From NCBI RefSeq assembly GCF_002556635.1, contig NZ_MWMO01000008.1, positions 1 to 64,000 on the forward strand: a stretch of DNA of 64,000 nt. The letters run 5' to 3'. Position numbers and translations under genes: made by a program. The first letter of the stretch is position 1, and each line of letters begins with the position of its first letter. The notes under the pieces were generated by a model that saw only the letters and a program-made list of their open reading frames with translations, was not told where the DNA came from and did not search any database. Origin of the DNA: Novosphingobium sp. PC22D (lineage in GTDB: Bacteria > Pseudomonadota > Alphaproteobacteria > Sphingomonadales > Sphingomonadaceae). Of the stretch, positions 53,754 to 64,000 are shown in pieces.

Positions 53754-55028
53754 TCAGGGGCGCGTCTGGCCGCTGCCGCGCACGACCCACTTGTAGGTCG
53801 TCAGCCCCTCGAGCGCGACGGGGCCGCGCGCATGGAGCCGCCCGGTGGCGATGCCGATCTCGGCGCCGAGCCCGAATTCGCCGCCGTCGGCGAACTGGCT
53901 CGAGGCGTTGACCATGACGATCGCGCTGTCGACTTCGGCGAGGAACCGCTGCGCCGCCGCCTCGTCGGCGGTGACGATCGCGTCGGTGTGGCGCGAGGAA
54001 TGCGCGTCGATATGCGCGAGCGCGGCGTCGAGCCCGTCGACCACGGCGACCGAGACGATCGCATCGAGATATTCGGTGTCCCAGTCCTCGTCGCTGGCGG
54101 CTCCGATCCGCGGGTCGAGCGCCCTTGCCCGCGCGTCGCCGCGCAATTCGCAGCCCGCGTCGAGCAATGCCGCGACCACGCTCTCGGACGCGGGAAAGGT
54201 GGCGTCGAGCAGCAGCGTCTCCATTGCCCCACAGATGCCGGTGCGGCGCATCTTGGCATTGAGCACGATGGCACGAGCCATTTCGGGCTCGGCGGCGGCG
54301 TGGACGAAGGTGTGGCAGAGGCCGTCGAGGTGGGCGAGCACCGGCACCCGCGCATCGGCCTGGACGCGCGCCACGAGGCTCTTGCCGCCGCGCGGCACGA
54401 TCATGTCGATCAGGCCCGCCGCGGTCAGCATGGCGCCCACCGCCGCGCGGTCCTGCGTCGGCATGAGCTGCACCACATCGCCCGGCACGCCCGCCGCCTC
54501 GAGCCCGCGCGCGAAGGCGGCGAGGATCGCGCGGTTCGAGTGGACCGCCTCGCTGCCGCCGCGCAGCAGCGCCGCGTTGCCCGAGCGCAGGCAGAGCGCG
54601 GCCGCATCGGCGGTGACGTTGGGGCGGCTTTCGTAGATGATTCCGATCAGGCCGATCGGAATGCGCACCCGCGACAGGACGAGGCCGTTGGGCCGCTCGC
54701 TCGCGTCGATCACCTGGCCGAGCGGATCGGGCAGCGCCGCGACCTGCTCGACCGCGTCGGCGACGGCGTCGAGGCGCGCGGAATCGAGCCGGAGGCGGTC
54801 GAGCATGGCGCCGGACAGACCGTTCGCCTCGGCGGCGGCGAGGTCCTCGCCATTGGCCGCGACGATCGCGGCGCTGTCCTCGCGCAAGGCCGCCGCGGCG
54901 GAGCGTAGCGCGGCGGCGCGCGTTTCTCCGGAGAGCGTGGCGAGACGGCGCTGAGCCTGGCGACCGGCCCGCGCCAGCCGCGCGACCATCGCTTCGGGCG
55001 ATTCCACGATCGTTTCCTGCATGTTCAT
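53754..55028 (-). CDS. proA: Gamma-glutamyl phosphate reductase
   Basis: Second step of proline synthesis, reducing glutamyl phosphate to the semialdehyde. 424 residues of the aldehyde dehydrogenase superfamily: VRIPIGLIGIIYESRPNVTA, ALLRGGSEAVHSN, the catalytic Cys in RRTGICGAMETLL and the C-terminal RGPVALEGLTTYKWVVRG signature. ATG 55028 is preferred to 55064. proB is not in the window. It starts the probable proA-AKR-nadD-rsfS-rlmH-envC-ctpA transcription unit. Confidence 0.96.
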   Translation of the reverse strand: MNMQETIVESPEAMVARLARAGRQAQRRLATLSGETRAAALRSAAAALREDSAAIVAANGEDLAAAEANGLSGAMLDRLRLDSARLDAVADAVEQVAALPDPLGQVIDASERPNGLVLSRVRIPIGLIGIIYESRPNVTADAAALCLRSGNAALLRGGSEAVHSNRAILAAFARGLEAAGVPGDVVQLMPTQDRAAVGAMLTAAGLIDMIVPRGGKSLVARVQADARVPVLAHLDGLCHTFVHAAAEPEMARAIVLNAKMRRTGICGAMETLLLDATFPASESVVAALLDAGCELRGDARARALDPRIGAASDEDWDTEYLDAIVSVAVVDGLDAALAHIDAHSSRHTDAIVTADEAAAQRFLAEVDSAIVMVNASSQFADGGEFGLGAEIGIATGRLHARGPVALEGLTTYKWVVRGSGQTRP

Positions 55029-55098
55029 GCCCGGGCGCCTAGCACCGGACGGCGAGATTGTCACCGCGCGGGCGGGACAAGACCGCTGCGCGCAAACC

Positions 55099-55135
55099 GA
55101 TATCGAACGAGGATATCAGGATAGCCCTTGATATC
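55099..55135. repeat. Three GATATC palindromes in the proA/M23 divergent region
   Basis: GATATC occurs at 55099-55104, 55112-55117 and 55130-55135, spacing 13 and 18 bases, in a 199-bp divergent gap. It may be a binding-site array or coincidence; no known regulator is assigned. Confidence 0.4.
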
Positions 55136-55227
55136 GGGTTCCCGCGAATCAGGCGGTTCATCGCGTGGAGGGCTCGGTTCATCTTGATTCCGCACACGCG
55201 TAAGCTGACCTGATTCGCCATATCGCA

Positions 55228-56424
55228 ATGCCGCTGCTAGCCGCTCGGACAAGCAATGAGGCAAGCGGGGTTGTCGAATTGAGTAGTCATACCGCCGGCG
55301 CGTTCGGGTCGCGCCTGCGGGCCACGTTTCCCGATCGCGAGTTTTTCATGCGATCGCGGGGTCAGGTCCGTTTTATCAAGATTTCGTCTCGTCTGCAGAT
55401 CCTGGCAGCTTCGATCGTCGCCCTGCTGGTGACCGCCTGGATCGTCGTGATGGCGACGTTGTCCTTCATGCAATACGCGGCCAACCGCGACCGCGTGGCG
55501 CTGCTCGACCGCGAGGCCAAGGTCGCCAGCGCCGAGAGCCGGGTCGAGGAATACCGCGACGGCATCGACACGGTCGCGAGCGATCTCGCGCGGCGGCAGG
55601 ACTTCATCGAGAAGATGGTCGAGGCCCACCTCGGCGATCTGCCGAGCGAAGCCGAAACCGGCGAAACGGTGACCGACAGCCGCGACGAAACCGCCAGGAC
55701 GGTCGAGAAGATCAGCGCCGCGCTGCCCGAAGCCGGCGCGCTCGCGCGGATCGAGGCCGATCAGCTCGCGTTCGTCGAGCGGCTCACGCGTTATGCCGAT
55801 CGCCGCGCCGAATCCGCCTCCGACGCGATTTCGCGGCTGGGGCTCAATCCCAATGCAATGGTGGCCACAGTCTCGAGCGCCGAGGGTGGTCCGCTGATGC
55901 GGCTGGCGACCTCGCGCGACGGCTCGCTCGATCCGCGTTTCCAGCGCCTCGGCATGAGCCTGGCCCGGATGGACGCGCTCGAACGCAGCCTTGCGGGCAT
56001 TCCGCAGGTCAAGCCGACCAAGGTCCCCTACGTTTCCTCGAGCTACGGCTATCGCAGCGACCCGTTCACCGGCGTCGCGGCGTTTCATGCCGGCCTCGAT
56101 TTTCCCGGCCCGCTCGGCTCGCAGATCTATGCCGCAGCCAAGGGGACCGTCAGCTTCGTGGGCAGAAAGCAGGGCTACGGCAACTGCATCGAGATCAATC
56201 ACGGCAACGGGCTGATGACCCGCTATGCCCACTTGTCGCGCTTCGGCGCACGCGTCGGCCAGAAGGTCGGCATCGGCGATTCGATCGGCGCCATGGGCAG
56301 CTCGGGCCGCTCGACCGGATCACATCTTCACTTCGAAGTCCGGGTCAACGGTCGTCCGGTCAATCCGCGACCCTTCCTGGAGGCAGCAGGGCATGTTCGG
56401 AAAGCAGACGAAAGCAATGGCTAG
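55228..56424 (+). CDS. M23 family metallopeptidase with membrane anchor
   Basis: 398 residues. One membrane helix (about 58-78) after a basic N terminus, a helical periplasmic stalk (about 85-230), and a C-terminal M23/LytM domain with intact zinc ligands: FHAGLDF (His and Asp) and HLHFEV (HxH), plus SSYGYRSDPFTG. It is a DD-endopeptidase type that can cut peptidoglycan cross-links. ATG 55348 is an alternative start. It overlaps the bactofilin gene by 32 bp; in other alphaproteobacteria bactofilins position such M23 enzymes (LmdC-BacA type). Confidence 0.92.
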   Translation: MPLLAARTSNEASGVVELSSHTAGAFGSRLRATFPDREFFMRSRGQVRFIKISSRLQILAASIVALLVTAWIVVMATLSFMQYAANRDRVALLDREAKVASAESRVEEYRDGIDTVASDLARRQDFIEKMVEAHLGDLPSEAETGETVTDSRDETARTVEKISAALPEAGALARIEADQLAFVERLTRYADRRAESASDAISRLGLNPNAMVATVSSAEGGPLMRLATSRDGSLDPRFQRLGMSLARMDALERSLAGIPQVKPTKVPYVSSSYGYRSDPFTGVAAFHAGLDFPGPLGSQIYAAAKGTVSFVGRKQGYGNCIEINHGNGLMTRYAHLSRFGARVGQKVGIGDSIGAMGSSGRSTGSHLHFEVRVNGRPVNPRPFLEAAGHVRKADESNG

Positions 56425-56836
56425 ATCCGTCCCCATGTCCGGTCGCTCGGGCGATTCGGCGACATTCTCGATCTTCGGCGGGGACACGGTGATCCGCGGC
56501 GACGTGACCGCGGAGGCCGACCTCCACGTCGATGGCCGCATCGAGGGCGACATCACCTGCAAGTCGATCGTGCAGGGCGAGGCCAGCGAGATTTCCGGCG
56601 CGATCGCGGCGGAAAGCGTGCGCATCTCGGGCCGCGTCACCGGCACGATCGCCGCACGCGAAGTCGTGATCCTCAAATCGGCGCGGATCGAGGGCGACGT
56701 GAGCTACGACGTGCTGACGATCGAGCAAGGCGCGCAGATCGACGGACGGCTCAGCCCCAGGGGCGCGGCGCCGGGCATCGCCCAGCGCGGTGACCAGGGC
56801 GAAGCGCGCCTGATCCTCGCCGCTCCCGCCGAATAG
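56393..56836 (+). CDS. Bactofilin
   Basis: 147-residue cytoskeletal protein. The core (about 22-125) is a right-handed beta helix: TFSIFGGDTVIRGDVTAEAD, then short repeats with regularly spaced Gly and Val/Ile (VDGRIEGDITC, ISGRVTGTIAA, IEGDVSYDVLTI). N- and C-terminal tails are disordered. Bactofilins polymerise without nucleotide and scaffold local cell-wall synthesis or hydrolysis. GGAGG at about 56379 precedes ATG 56393, inside the M23 gene, so expression is coupled. Confidence 0.94.
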   Translation: MFGKQTKAMARSVPMSGRSGDSATFSIFGGDTVIRGDVTAEADLHVDGRIEGDITCKSIVQGEASEISGAIAAESVRISGRVTGTIAAREVVILKSARIEGDVSYDVLTIEQGAQIDGRLSPRGAAPGIAQRGDQGEARLILAAPAE

Positions 56837-56851
56837 ACCCGGCCGATACGA

Positions 56852-56880
56852 AAAGCGCCCGACATTCCGCCGGGCGCTTT
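56852..56880. terminator. Terminator between bactofilin and trcR genes
   Basis: AAAGCGCCCG and CGGGCGCTTT form a perfect 10-bp stem with a 9-base loop; CGCATTTTTC follows on the plus strand, and TTTT-like sequence follows on the minus strand after the A-rich arm. Confidence 0.8.
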
Positions 56881-56942
56881 CGCATTTTTCAGATAGCCGC
56901 TTCAGACGACAACGCGGCGTCCGCCGAAGCGGACGGCGCGAA

Positions 56943-57650
56943 TCAGTTGCCGCCGTTCTCGGCCGCCTCGGCGGCGCGCTTGGCCTCGAGCCAGGCCGCG
57001 GCCTCGGCTTCCTGCGCGGCCTCGCTGGCGGCGCGCGCGGCGTCCTCACGCTCCTTGCGCAGTTCGTCGATGAGCGCCTGCTTGTCGTCGCCGAGCCGCG
57101 AATCATCGACCACCTCGTCGGCGATCCCCGCCTTCTTGGCCGCCTTGGCGACGACCGCGTCAAGCTCGCGCTGCGAGCACAGACCGAGCGTGACCGGGTC
57201 CTTTGGCTGGATGTTCTGGATGTTCCAGTGCGTCCGGTCGCGGATCGCGGCGATGGTGTTGCGGGTCGTGCCGATCAGCTTGCCGATCTGGACGTCCGAA
57301 ACCTCGGGGTGGTGGCGCAGGATCCAGGCGATGCCGTCCGGCTTGTCCTGCCGCTTCGAGACCGGCGTGTAGCGCGGCCCCTTGGTGCGGCTGACGGTGA
57401 CCGGCGCCTTGTGCATCTTGAGCGCATAGTTCGGATCGGCCTGGCCCTTCTCGATCTCTTCCATCGTCAGCTCACCGGCGCGAACGGGATCGCGGCCAGT
57501 ATACTTGCTCGACGCAAGGTCGTCGGCCATGGCCTGAACCTCGAGAATATGTAGACCGCAGAATTCGGCGATCTGCTCGAAGGTCAGCGCGGTGGTGTCG
57601 ACAAGCCAGGAGGCCGTGGCGTGCGGCATCAGCGGTGTCGGCTGGCTCAT
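56943..57650 (-). CDS. trcR: Cell cycle transcriptional regulator TrcR (DUF1013)
   Basis: 235 residues. The DUF1013 core is clear: MPHATASWLVDTTALTFEQI, AEFCGLHILEVQAMADDL, then RTKGPRYTPVSKRQDKPDGI, AWILRHHPEVSDVQIGKLIG and TTRNTIAAIRDRTHWN. It has two helix-turn-helix-like segments and an Ala/Glu/Lys coiled-coil tail. TrcR was named in alphaproteobacteria as a factor binding near RNA polymerase and cell-cycle genes; I rely on family knowledge for that. ATG 57650 has a GGAGAG site upstream. Confidence 0.92.
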   Translation of the reverse strand: MSQPTPLMPHATASWLVDTTALTFEQIAEFCGLHILEVQAMADDLASSKYTGRDPVRAGELTMEEIEKGQADPNYALKMHKAPVTVSRTKGPRYTPVSKRQDKPDGIAWILRHHPEVSDVQIGKLIGTTRNTIAAIRDRTHWNIQNIQPKDPVTLGLCSQRELDAVVAKAAKKAGIADEVVDDSRLGDDKQALIDELRKEREDAARAASEAAQEAEAAAWLEAKRAAEAAENGGN

Positions 57651-57816
57651 GGTTCTTCTCTCCAGCGGAAACAATAAGGGCCGCCCCTTCGCGGAGCGGC
57701 CACTGCACCCGATCACTTAGGCGATCCGGCCGGTTTCGACAAGCCTTGCAGCACTAATCTCGCCTTAATCCCTCGCTGCTATCCAATCCGACGAAGGCGC
57801 GGCCGGGGGGTGAACC

Positions 57817-58491
57817 ATGCGCAAGTTGATTCTGGGGTCCTGCCTCGCGCTTGCCGCCTGCGGCGGCGGCGAGGATTTCGCGCTCGACGTCGCCATGCCG
57901 GCGACGACCGCTTATGCCGATCTGTCGCGTTTTTCGGGGTCGCAGCTCACCAACCTGCTCGGCCTGCCCGCAGTGAGCCGCGAGACGCCCGAAGAAGGCG
58001 AAGTGGTCTATACCATTGCCTCGCTCGACAGCGACGAGCCCGGCCGCATGGCGTTCCTCGTCGAGCCGGTCGATGCGGGCAAGTCGCGGATTCACGTCAC
58101 GCTCGATCTGCCGGACATCACCATGACCGATCATGGGCAGAACAAGATCCTCAGCGAGCCGAAGAGCGAAGCCATGCTCCGCCAGCAGCTCGAGAACTGG
58201 GCCCGGGCGCGTTCGAGCGGCGAATCCGCGACGGGCGAGCTCGGCAAGCTCGACCTGTTCGTCGGCGCCATGGCGCTGGTCGTCTCGCCGAGCCGCCACG
58301 ACAAGGCGCGCTCGCTCGCGGCGCTGGACGGCCAGCTCGCCGATTTTGGCGGGATGGGCGGCTCGATCGACGGTTTCGGCAGCGAAAGCCGGCCCGACCT
58401 CACCGCCAGGGAAATCGTGCCCGAAGACCCGACCTATCGGGGCCAGGACGATCCGTTCGACGACGGTGAAGCGGGCGGCTGGGGCGAGTGA
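57817..58491 (+). CDS. Hypothetical lipoprotein (224 aa)
   Basis: Short lipoprotein signal with LAAC (Cys15). The mature part starts acidic, contains a strand-rich segment (VVYTIASLDSDEPGRMAFLV, SRIHVTLDLPDITM) and ends in a Gly/Asp-rich tail (DDPFDDGEAGGWGE). No domain recognised; the pattern resembles small polyketide-cyclase/START-like sphingomonad lipoproteins only loosely. It is divergent from trcR, with a GGGGG site before the ATG. Confidence 0.75.
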   Translation: MRKLILGSCLALAACGGGEDFALDVAMPATTAYADLSRFSGSQLTNLLGLPAVSRETPEEGEVVYTIASLDSDEPGRMAFLVEPVDAGKSRIHVTLDLPDITMTDHGQNKILSEPKSEAMLRQQLENWARARSSGESATGELGKLDLFVGAMALVVSPSRHDKARSLAALDGQLADFGGMGGSIDGFGSESRPDLTAREIVPEDPTYRGQDDPFDDGEAGGWGE

Positions 58492-58513
58492 GCCTTGGCC
58501 GCGATCGCGTCGG

Positions 58514-59128
58514 TCAGGTCATCGGCACGTAGCGGGGCAGCGCCTCGACCCGCTTGAGCCAGCCGCAGATCGCCGGATAGTCCTTGAGCCGGAACCCGCC
58601 CGCCTCGCAGACATGGGTATAGGCGTAGAGCGCGATGTCGGCGAGCGTCACCGTCTCGCCGACGAACCAGGCTTCGCCCGCGAGCTTTTCCTCCATGAGC
58701 CCCAACGCCGCCTCGCCGCCGGCGCGCTTGGCCATGATCTGCCCGCGCTGGTGCTCGGTGAGATTGGCCTCGCCGACGAAGTGCAGCCAGAAGCGCAGCG
58801 TCGCGACGTTGGGTTCGCGGTTGTATTGCTCGAAGAACATCCAGCGCAGCATGTCGGCGCGGTCGAAGGGGTCTTCGGGGATAAGGAACGAACCCTCGGC
58901 GAGAAACCAGCAGGCGGCGTTGCTTTCGGGCAGGAAGCGATGGCCGACCTGGAGCACCGGGATGCGCCCGTTGGCATTGACCGACTGAAGGAACTCCGGG
59001 CGGCGCGTGTCACCCTTCATGATATCGTACTGGCGCAGTTCGAGCGGCAAGCCGAGCATCGCCGCGGTCAGCTTGATCTTGTAGCAGTTCCCACTGCGCG
59101 GGTCCTCGTGGAGTATCAGTCGATCCAT
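58514..59128 (-). CDS. Glutathione S-transferase family protein
   Basis: 204 residues: thioredoxin-like N-terminal domain (about 1-80; SGNCYKIKLTAAMLGLPLEL, NANGRIPVLQ with the cis-Pro, ESNAACWFLAEG) and an all-helical C-terminal domain (VTLADIALYAYTHVCEAGGF). The SxNCYK start matches bacterial GSTs where Ser or Cys may activate glutathione. Substrate unknown. AGGAGG precedes ATG 59128; the quinone oxidoreductase gene lies 38 bp upstream on the same strand, suggesting a joint detoxification role. Confidence 0.92.
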   Translation of the reverse strand: MDRLILHEDPRSGNCYKIKLTAAMLGLPLELRQYDIMKGDTRRPEFLQSVNANGRIPVLQVGHRFLPESNAACWFLAEGSFLIPEDPFDRADMLRWMFFEQYNREPNVATLRFWLHFVGEANLTEHQRGQIMAKRAGGEAALGLMEEKLAGEAWFVGETVTLADIALYAYTHVCEAGGFRLKDYPAICGWLKRVEALPRYVPMT

Positions 59129-59166
59129 CGCGCCCTCCTTGCGGAACAGGCGTAACGGCGGCGCGA

Positions 59167-60168
59167 TCAAACCTCCAGAACGATCTTGCCGATGTGCGCG
59201 CCCGCCTCCATCCGCGCGTGAGCGGCGGCGGCCTCGGCGAGCGGAAAGCAGCGGTCCATCACCGGCCTCAGCTCGCCCGAGGCGACCATCGGCCACACGT
59301 TCGCCAGCACTTCCTGCGTCAGCAGCGTCTTGAACGCATCCGAGCGCGGGCGCAGCGTCGAGCCGGTCAGCGTGAGCCGGCGCGACATCACCACGGCCAT
59401 GTTGAGCTGCGCCTTCGCCCCGCCCAGCACCGCGATCGTGACATGGCGGCCGTCGGGCGCGAGGCACTTGAGGTTGCGCGGGACGTAGTCGCCCGAAACC
59501 ATGTCGAGCACGAGGTCGACGCCCTTGCCCTGCGTGATCCGCGCGACTTCCTCGACGAAGTCGCTCGCCTTGTAGTCGATCGCGTGGGCCGCGCCGATCT
59601 CGAGCGCCCTGGCGCACTTGTCCGGTCCGCCGCAGGTCACGATCACCGTGATGCCGAACAGCTTGCCCAGCATCGTCGCCATCGTGCCGATGCCGCTGGT
59701 CCCACCATGGACGAGGATCGTTTCGCCCGAGGTCGCCCAGCCGCGCTCGAAGACGTTGTGCCACACGGTCAGCAACGTCTCGGGCAAGGCCGCGGCCTCG
59801 GCGAGCGAGAGCGAGTCGGGCACCGGCAGGCACTGTCCGGCCTGCGCGAGACAGTATTCGGCATAGCCCCCGCCCGCCACCAGCGCGCAGACGTTGGTAT
59901 TGCGCATGTCCGCATCGACGCCCTCGCCGAGCGCCACCACCTTGCCGGCGACTTCCAGGCCAAGCAGCGGCGAGGCTCCGGGCGGCGGCGGATAGGCGCC
60001 CTGGCGTTGCAGTACGTCTGGCCGGTTCACGCCGGCATAGGCGACCTCGATCAGCACCTGCCCCGGACCGGGCCGGGGCGTGTCGACGCGGATCGGCTTG
60101 AGAACGTCGGACTCTCCGGGTGCGTCGAATCCGATGGCGGCGATTTCAGCGGGAATCACGACAGACAT
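59167..60168 (-). CDS. Zinc-independent NAD(P)H quinone oxidoreductase (MDR, PIG3-like)
   Basis: 333 residues of the medium-chain dehydrogenase/reductase family, quinone-oxidoreductase branch. VAYAGVNRPDVLQRQGAYPP, PLLGLEVAGKVVALG, the NADPH loop ILVHGGTSGIGTMATMLGK, and a C-terminal FPLAEAAAAHARMEAGAHIG. The structural zinc cysteines are absent. ATG 60168 is the family start; an upstream in-frame Met at 60207 is unlikely. It probably leads the short operon with the GST gene. Confidence 0.93.
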   Translation of the reverse strand: MSVVIPAEIAAIGFDAPGESDVLKPIRVDTPRPGPGQVLIEVAYAGVNRPDVLQRQGAYPPPPGASPLLGLEVAGKVVALGEGVDADMRNTNVCALVAGGGYAEYCLAQAGQCLPVPDSLSLAEAAALPETLLTVWHNVFERGWATSGETILVHGGTSGIGTMATMLGKLFGITVIVTCGGPDKCARALEIGAAHAIDYKASDFVEEVARITQGKGVDLVLDMVSGDYVPRNLKCLAPDGRHVTIAVLGGAKAQLNMAVVMSRRLTLTGSTLRPRSDAFKTLLTQEVLANVWPMVASGELRPVMDRCFPLAEAAAAHARMEAGAHIGKIVLEV

Positions 60169-60257
60169 GCGGACTAGTTGCCACAAGGGTACGGGTTTGG
60201 CGAACATCTATTCAAGGCCGTTGACAGTTGCCGATCCGAGTCCGATGCTGCGATGCA

Positions 60258-60476
60258 ATGGACGACGACGATCGACCGCGGCGGCGGTTGCCCGAGCAGA
60301 GCCTCGGAGCCGCCAGTCTCCTCGCTGGCGAAAGCCTCGATAGCTATTCGCTGGACGAGCTCGACGCACGTGTCCTGCTTCTCGAGACAGAGATCGCCCG
60401 TATCCGAGCTCACCGTGAGAAGGCGGCGGCGCATATGAAGGCGGCCGCGGAACTCTTCGGGCCAAGGTCCACGTGA
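60258..60476 (+). CDS. DUF1192 family protein
   Basis: 72 residues. The core LDSYSLDELDARVLLLETEI followed by ARIRAHREKAAAHMKAAAEL is the DUF1192 helix pair, a small coiled-coil protein common in alphaproteobacteria and of unknown function. ATG 60258 gives the conserved length; an earlier in-frame ATG at 60228 adds ten residues without family support. It lies 120 bp before clpA, in the position where clpS would sit in many genomes. Confidence 0.88.
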   Translation: MDDDDRPRRRLPEQSLGAASLLAGESLDSYSLDELDARVLLLETEIARIRAHREKAAAHMKAAAELFGPRST

Positions 60477-60510
60477 CCGGCCCGGGGGCCCACCTCCAAA
60501 AGTTCCCTCA

Positions 60511-60528
60511 GCTTCCTATATCGGAAGC
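60511..60528. repeat. Small palindrome in the clpA upstream region
   Basis: GCTTCC TATATC GGAAGC, with perfect 6-bp arms, lies 68 bp before the clpA ATG. The TATATC spacer could overlap a -10 element; operator function is a guess. Confidence 0.35.
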
Positions 60529-60596
60529 GTTAACCGCTACGCACCACACTCTCACGAAAGACGAGGTGCCGTTTTCTCCCAACGAAAGACCGCTCA

Positions 60597-62972
<2,376 letters not shown>

Positions 62973-62996
62973 GCTTCTCCCTCCGGGACAGGCACG

Positions 62997-63035
62997 ATGG
63001 GGTGGAACCAGCGCGGTTCCGCCCCATTTTGCTTT
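62997..63035 (+). terminator. Intrinsic terminator of clpA
   Basis: ATGGGGTGGAACC pairs with GGTTCCGCCCCAT (one G-T pair) around AGCGC, then TTTTGCTTT. It ends just before the ATG of the next gene. Confidence 0.88.
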
Positions 63036-63036
63036 C

Positions 63037-64000
63037 ATGTCTCGCGAATTTGGCTGGATTCGGCCCGAGCCTTGGGGAATCCACGTCGTCCCTGCCGATT
63101 GCTGGATCGATCCGGCGCGTCCCGTCGAGCGGGCGCTGGTGACCCACGGCCACGCCGACCATGCGCGCGGCGGGCACGGCGAGACCATGGCGACGGCGGA
63201 GACGCTCGCGATCATGAAACTGCGCTACGCCACCGACGACGGCGCGGTGCCGGTGGCCTACGGCGAGACGATCGCCCTACCCGGCGGCGTCGCCGCGACC
63301 TGGGTTCCCGCCGGCCACGTGCTCGGCTCGGCGCAGATCCTGCTCGAGCACGCGGGCGAGCGTATTCTCGTGACGGGCGACTTCAAGCGCCGACCCGACC
63401 CGACCTGCGCGCCCTTCGAAATAACACCGTGCGACGTGCTCGTCACCGAGGCGACATTCGGGCTGCCGGTGTTCCGCCATCCGCCGGTCGAGCACGAGAT
63501 CGCCAAGCTGACTGGTGCGCTGGCCGACAACCCCGAACGTTGCGTGCTGGTCGGCGCCTATGCGCTGGGCAAGGCGCAGCGGCTGATCGCCGAACTGCGC
63601 CGCGCGGGCCACTCGGACACGATCTATCTCCACGGCGCGATGGAGAAGATGTGCCGGCTATACGAAGAACACGGCGTCGATCTCGGCGATCTCGCGCTGG
63701 TGAGTGACGTCAAGAAGCCGAACCTTGCGGGCACGATCGTCGTATGTCCGCCCTCGGCGCTAAACGACCGCTGGAGCCGCCGCCTGCCCGAGCCGATCAC
63801 GGCGATGGCCTCGGGCTGGATGCGGGTGCGCCAGCGCGCGCGCCAGCGCATGGTCGAGCTGCCGCTGGTGATCTCCGATCACGCCGACTGGGACGAATTG
63901 ACGCGGACCGTGAGCGAGGTCGATCCGGTCGAGACCTGGATCACCCATGGCCGCGAGGAGGCGATGCTGCGCTGGTGCCAGCTCAACCAGCGCCGCGCCC
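63037..64000 (+). CDS. Ligase-associated DNA exonuclease (MBL fold), 3' end beyond the window
   Basis: Partial: 321 codons are present and the frame is still open at 64000. The metallo-beta-lactamase motif is THGHADHARGGHG (about residues 36-48), followed by PAGHVLGSAQILLEHAGERI, LVTGDFKRRPDPTC and, near the C-terminal part seen, LPLVISDHADWDEL, all typical of the CPSF/YSH1-like exonuclease that is encoded beside ATP-dependent DNA ligases. The ATG at 63037 directly follows the clpA terminator. A ligase gene would be expected just past the window edge. Confidence 0.93.
   Translation, partial: MSREFGWIRPEPWGIHVVPADCWIDPARPVERALVTHGHADHARGGHGETMATAETLAIMKLRYATDDGAVPVAYGETIALPGGVAATWVPAGHVLGSAQILLEHAGERILVTGDFKRRPDPTCAPFEITPCDVLVTEATFGLPVFRHPPVEHEIAKLTGALADNPERCVLVGAYALGKAQRLIAELRRAGHSDTIYLHGAMEKMCRLYEEHGVDLGDLALVSDVKKPNLAGTIVVCPPSALNDRWSRRLPEPITAMASGWMRVRQRARQRMVELPLVISDHADWDELTRTVSEVDPVETWITHGREEAMLRWCQLNQRRA

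Overview
The window is GC-rich alphaproteobacterial chromosome. The gene set points to the order Sphingomonadales (Erythrobacteraceae or Sphingomonadaceae type): it carries the alphaproteobacterial cell-cycle regulators SciP (DUF1153) and TrcR (DUF1013), DUF3035 and DUF1192 proteins, bactofilin next to an M23 peptidase, unlinked sucC beside etfBA, and a near-perfect EcfG-type stress promoter. Genus and species cannot be fixed from this sequence alone.

Layout. 1-413: lower-GC sequence without a recognisable gene, abutting the 3' end of a tRNA-Thr(GGT). 603-8425: one long plus-strand series (small basic protein, gpmA, purE, purK, folA, ribF, ileS, lspA, DUF3035 lipoprotein) for glycolysis, purine, folate, flavin and translation functions plus lipoprotein processing. 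8483-17260: CNNM/CorC-type protein, OmpA-like lipoprotein, CysQ-like phosphatase, sucC, etfB-etfA and accessory genes. 17267-23747: minus-strand acetyltransferase, DUF445 protein and an RND efflux permease/adaptor pair. 24314-33157: sciP and mnmA on either side of a striking 17-bp perfect inverted repeat, then a serine hydrolase, phzF-like, CDF transporter, pdxH, a CbpA-type DnaJ, YihY and fabI.

33464-46477 is the most unusual part: a self-contained type I secretion locus. In the minus direction it reads winged-helix regulator, TolC-like outer-membrane factor, ABC exporter, HlyD-like adaptor, then, after a 323-bp AT-richer gap, a 454-residue membrane-segment/cadherin-like protein and a 1424-residue acidic, cysteine-free, beta-rich protein that ends in its own strong terminator. 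A divergent response regulator with a winged-helix output domain faces the cluster. The two putative surface proteins share a homologous beta module (C-terminal in one, N-terminal in the other), which suggests an anchor/partner pair exported by the local machinery, possibly an S-layer-like or adhesive coat. Function is inferred, not shown.

46532-55028 is a minus-strand envelope and translation block (proA, aldo/keto reductase, nadD, rsfS, rlmH, EnvC-like factor, CtpA-like protease, dsbB, coq7). 55228-64000 holds M23 peptidase plus bactofilin, trcR, a lipoprotein, GST, quinone oxidoreductase, DUF1192, clpA and the first 321 codons of a ligase-associated DNA exonuclease that runs off the window.

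All calls come from reading translated sequence, motifs and gene spacing by eye; no database search was possible. Long antisense open frames are common here because of the GC-rich codon use and were discarded.
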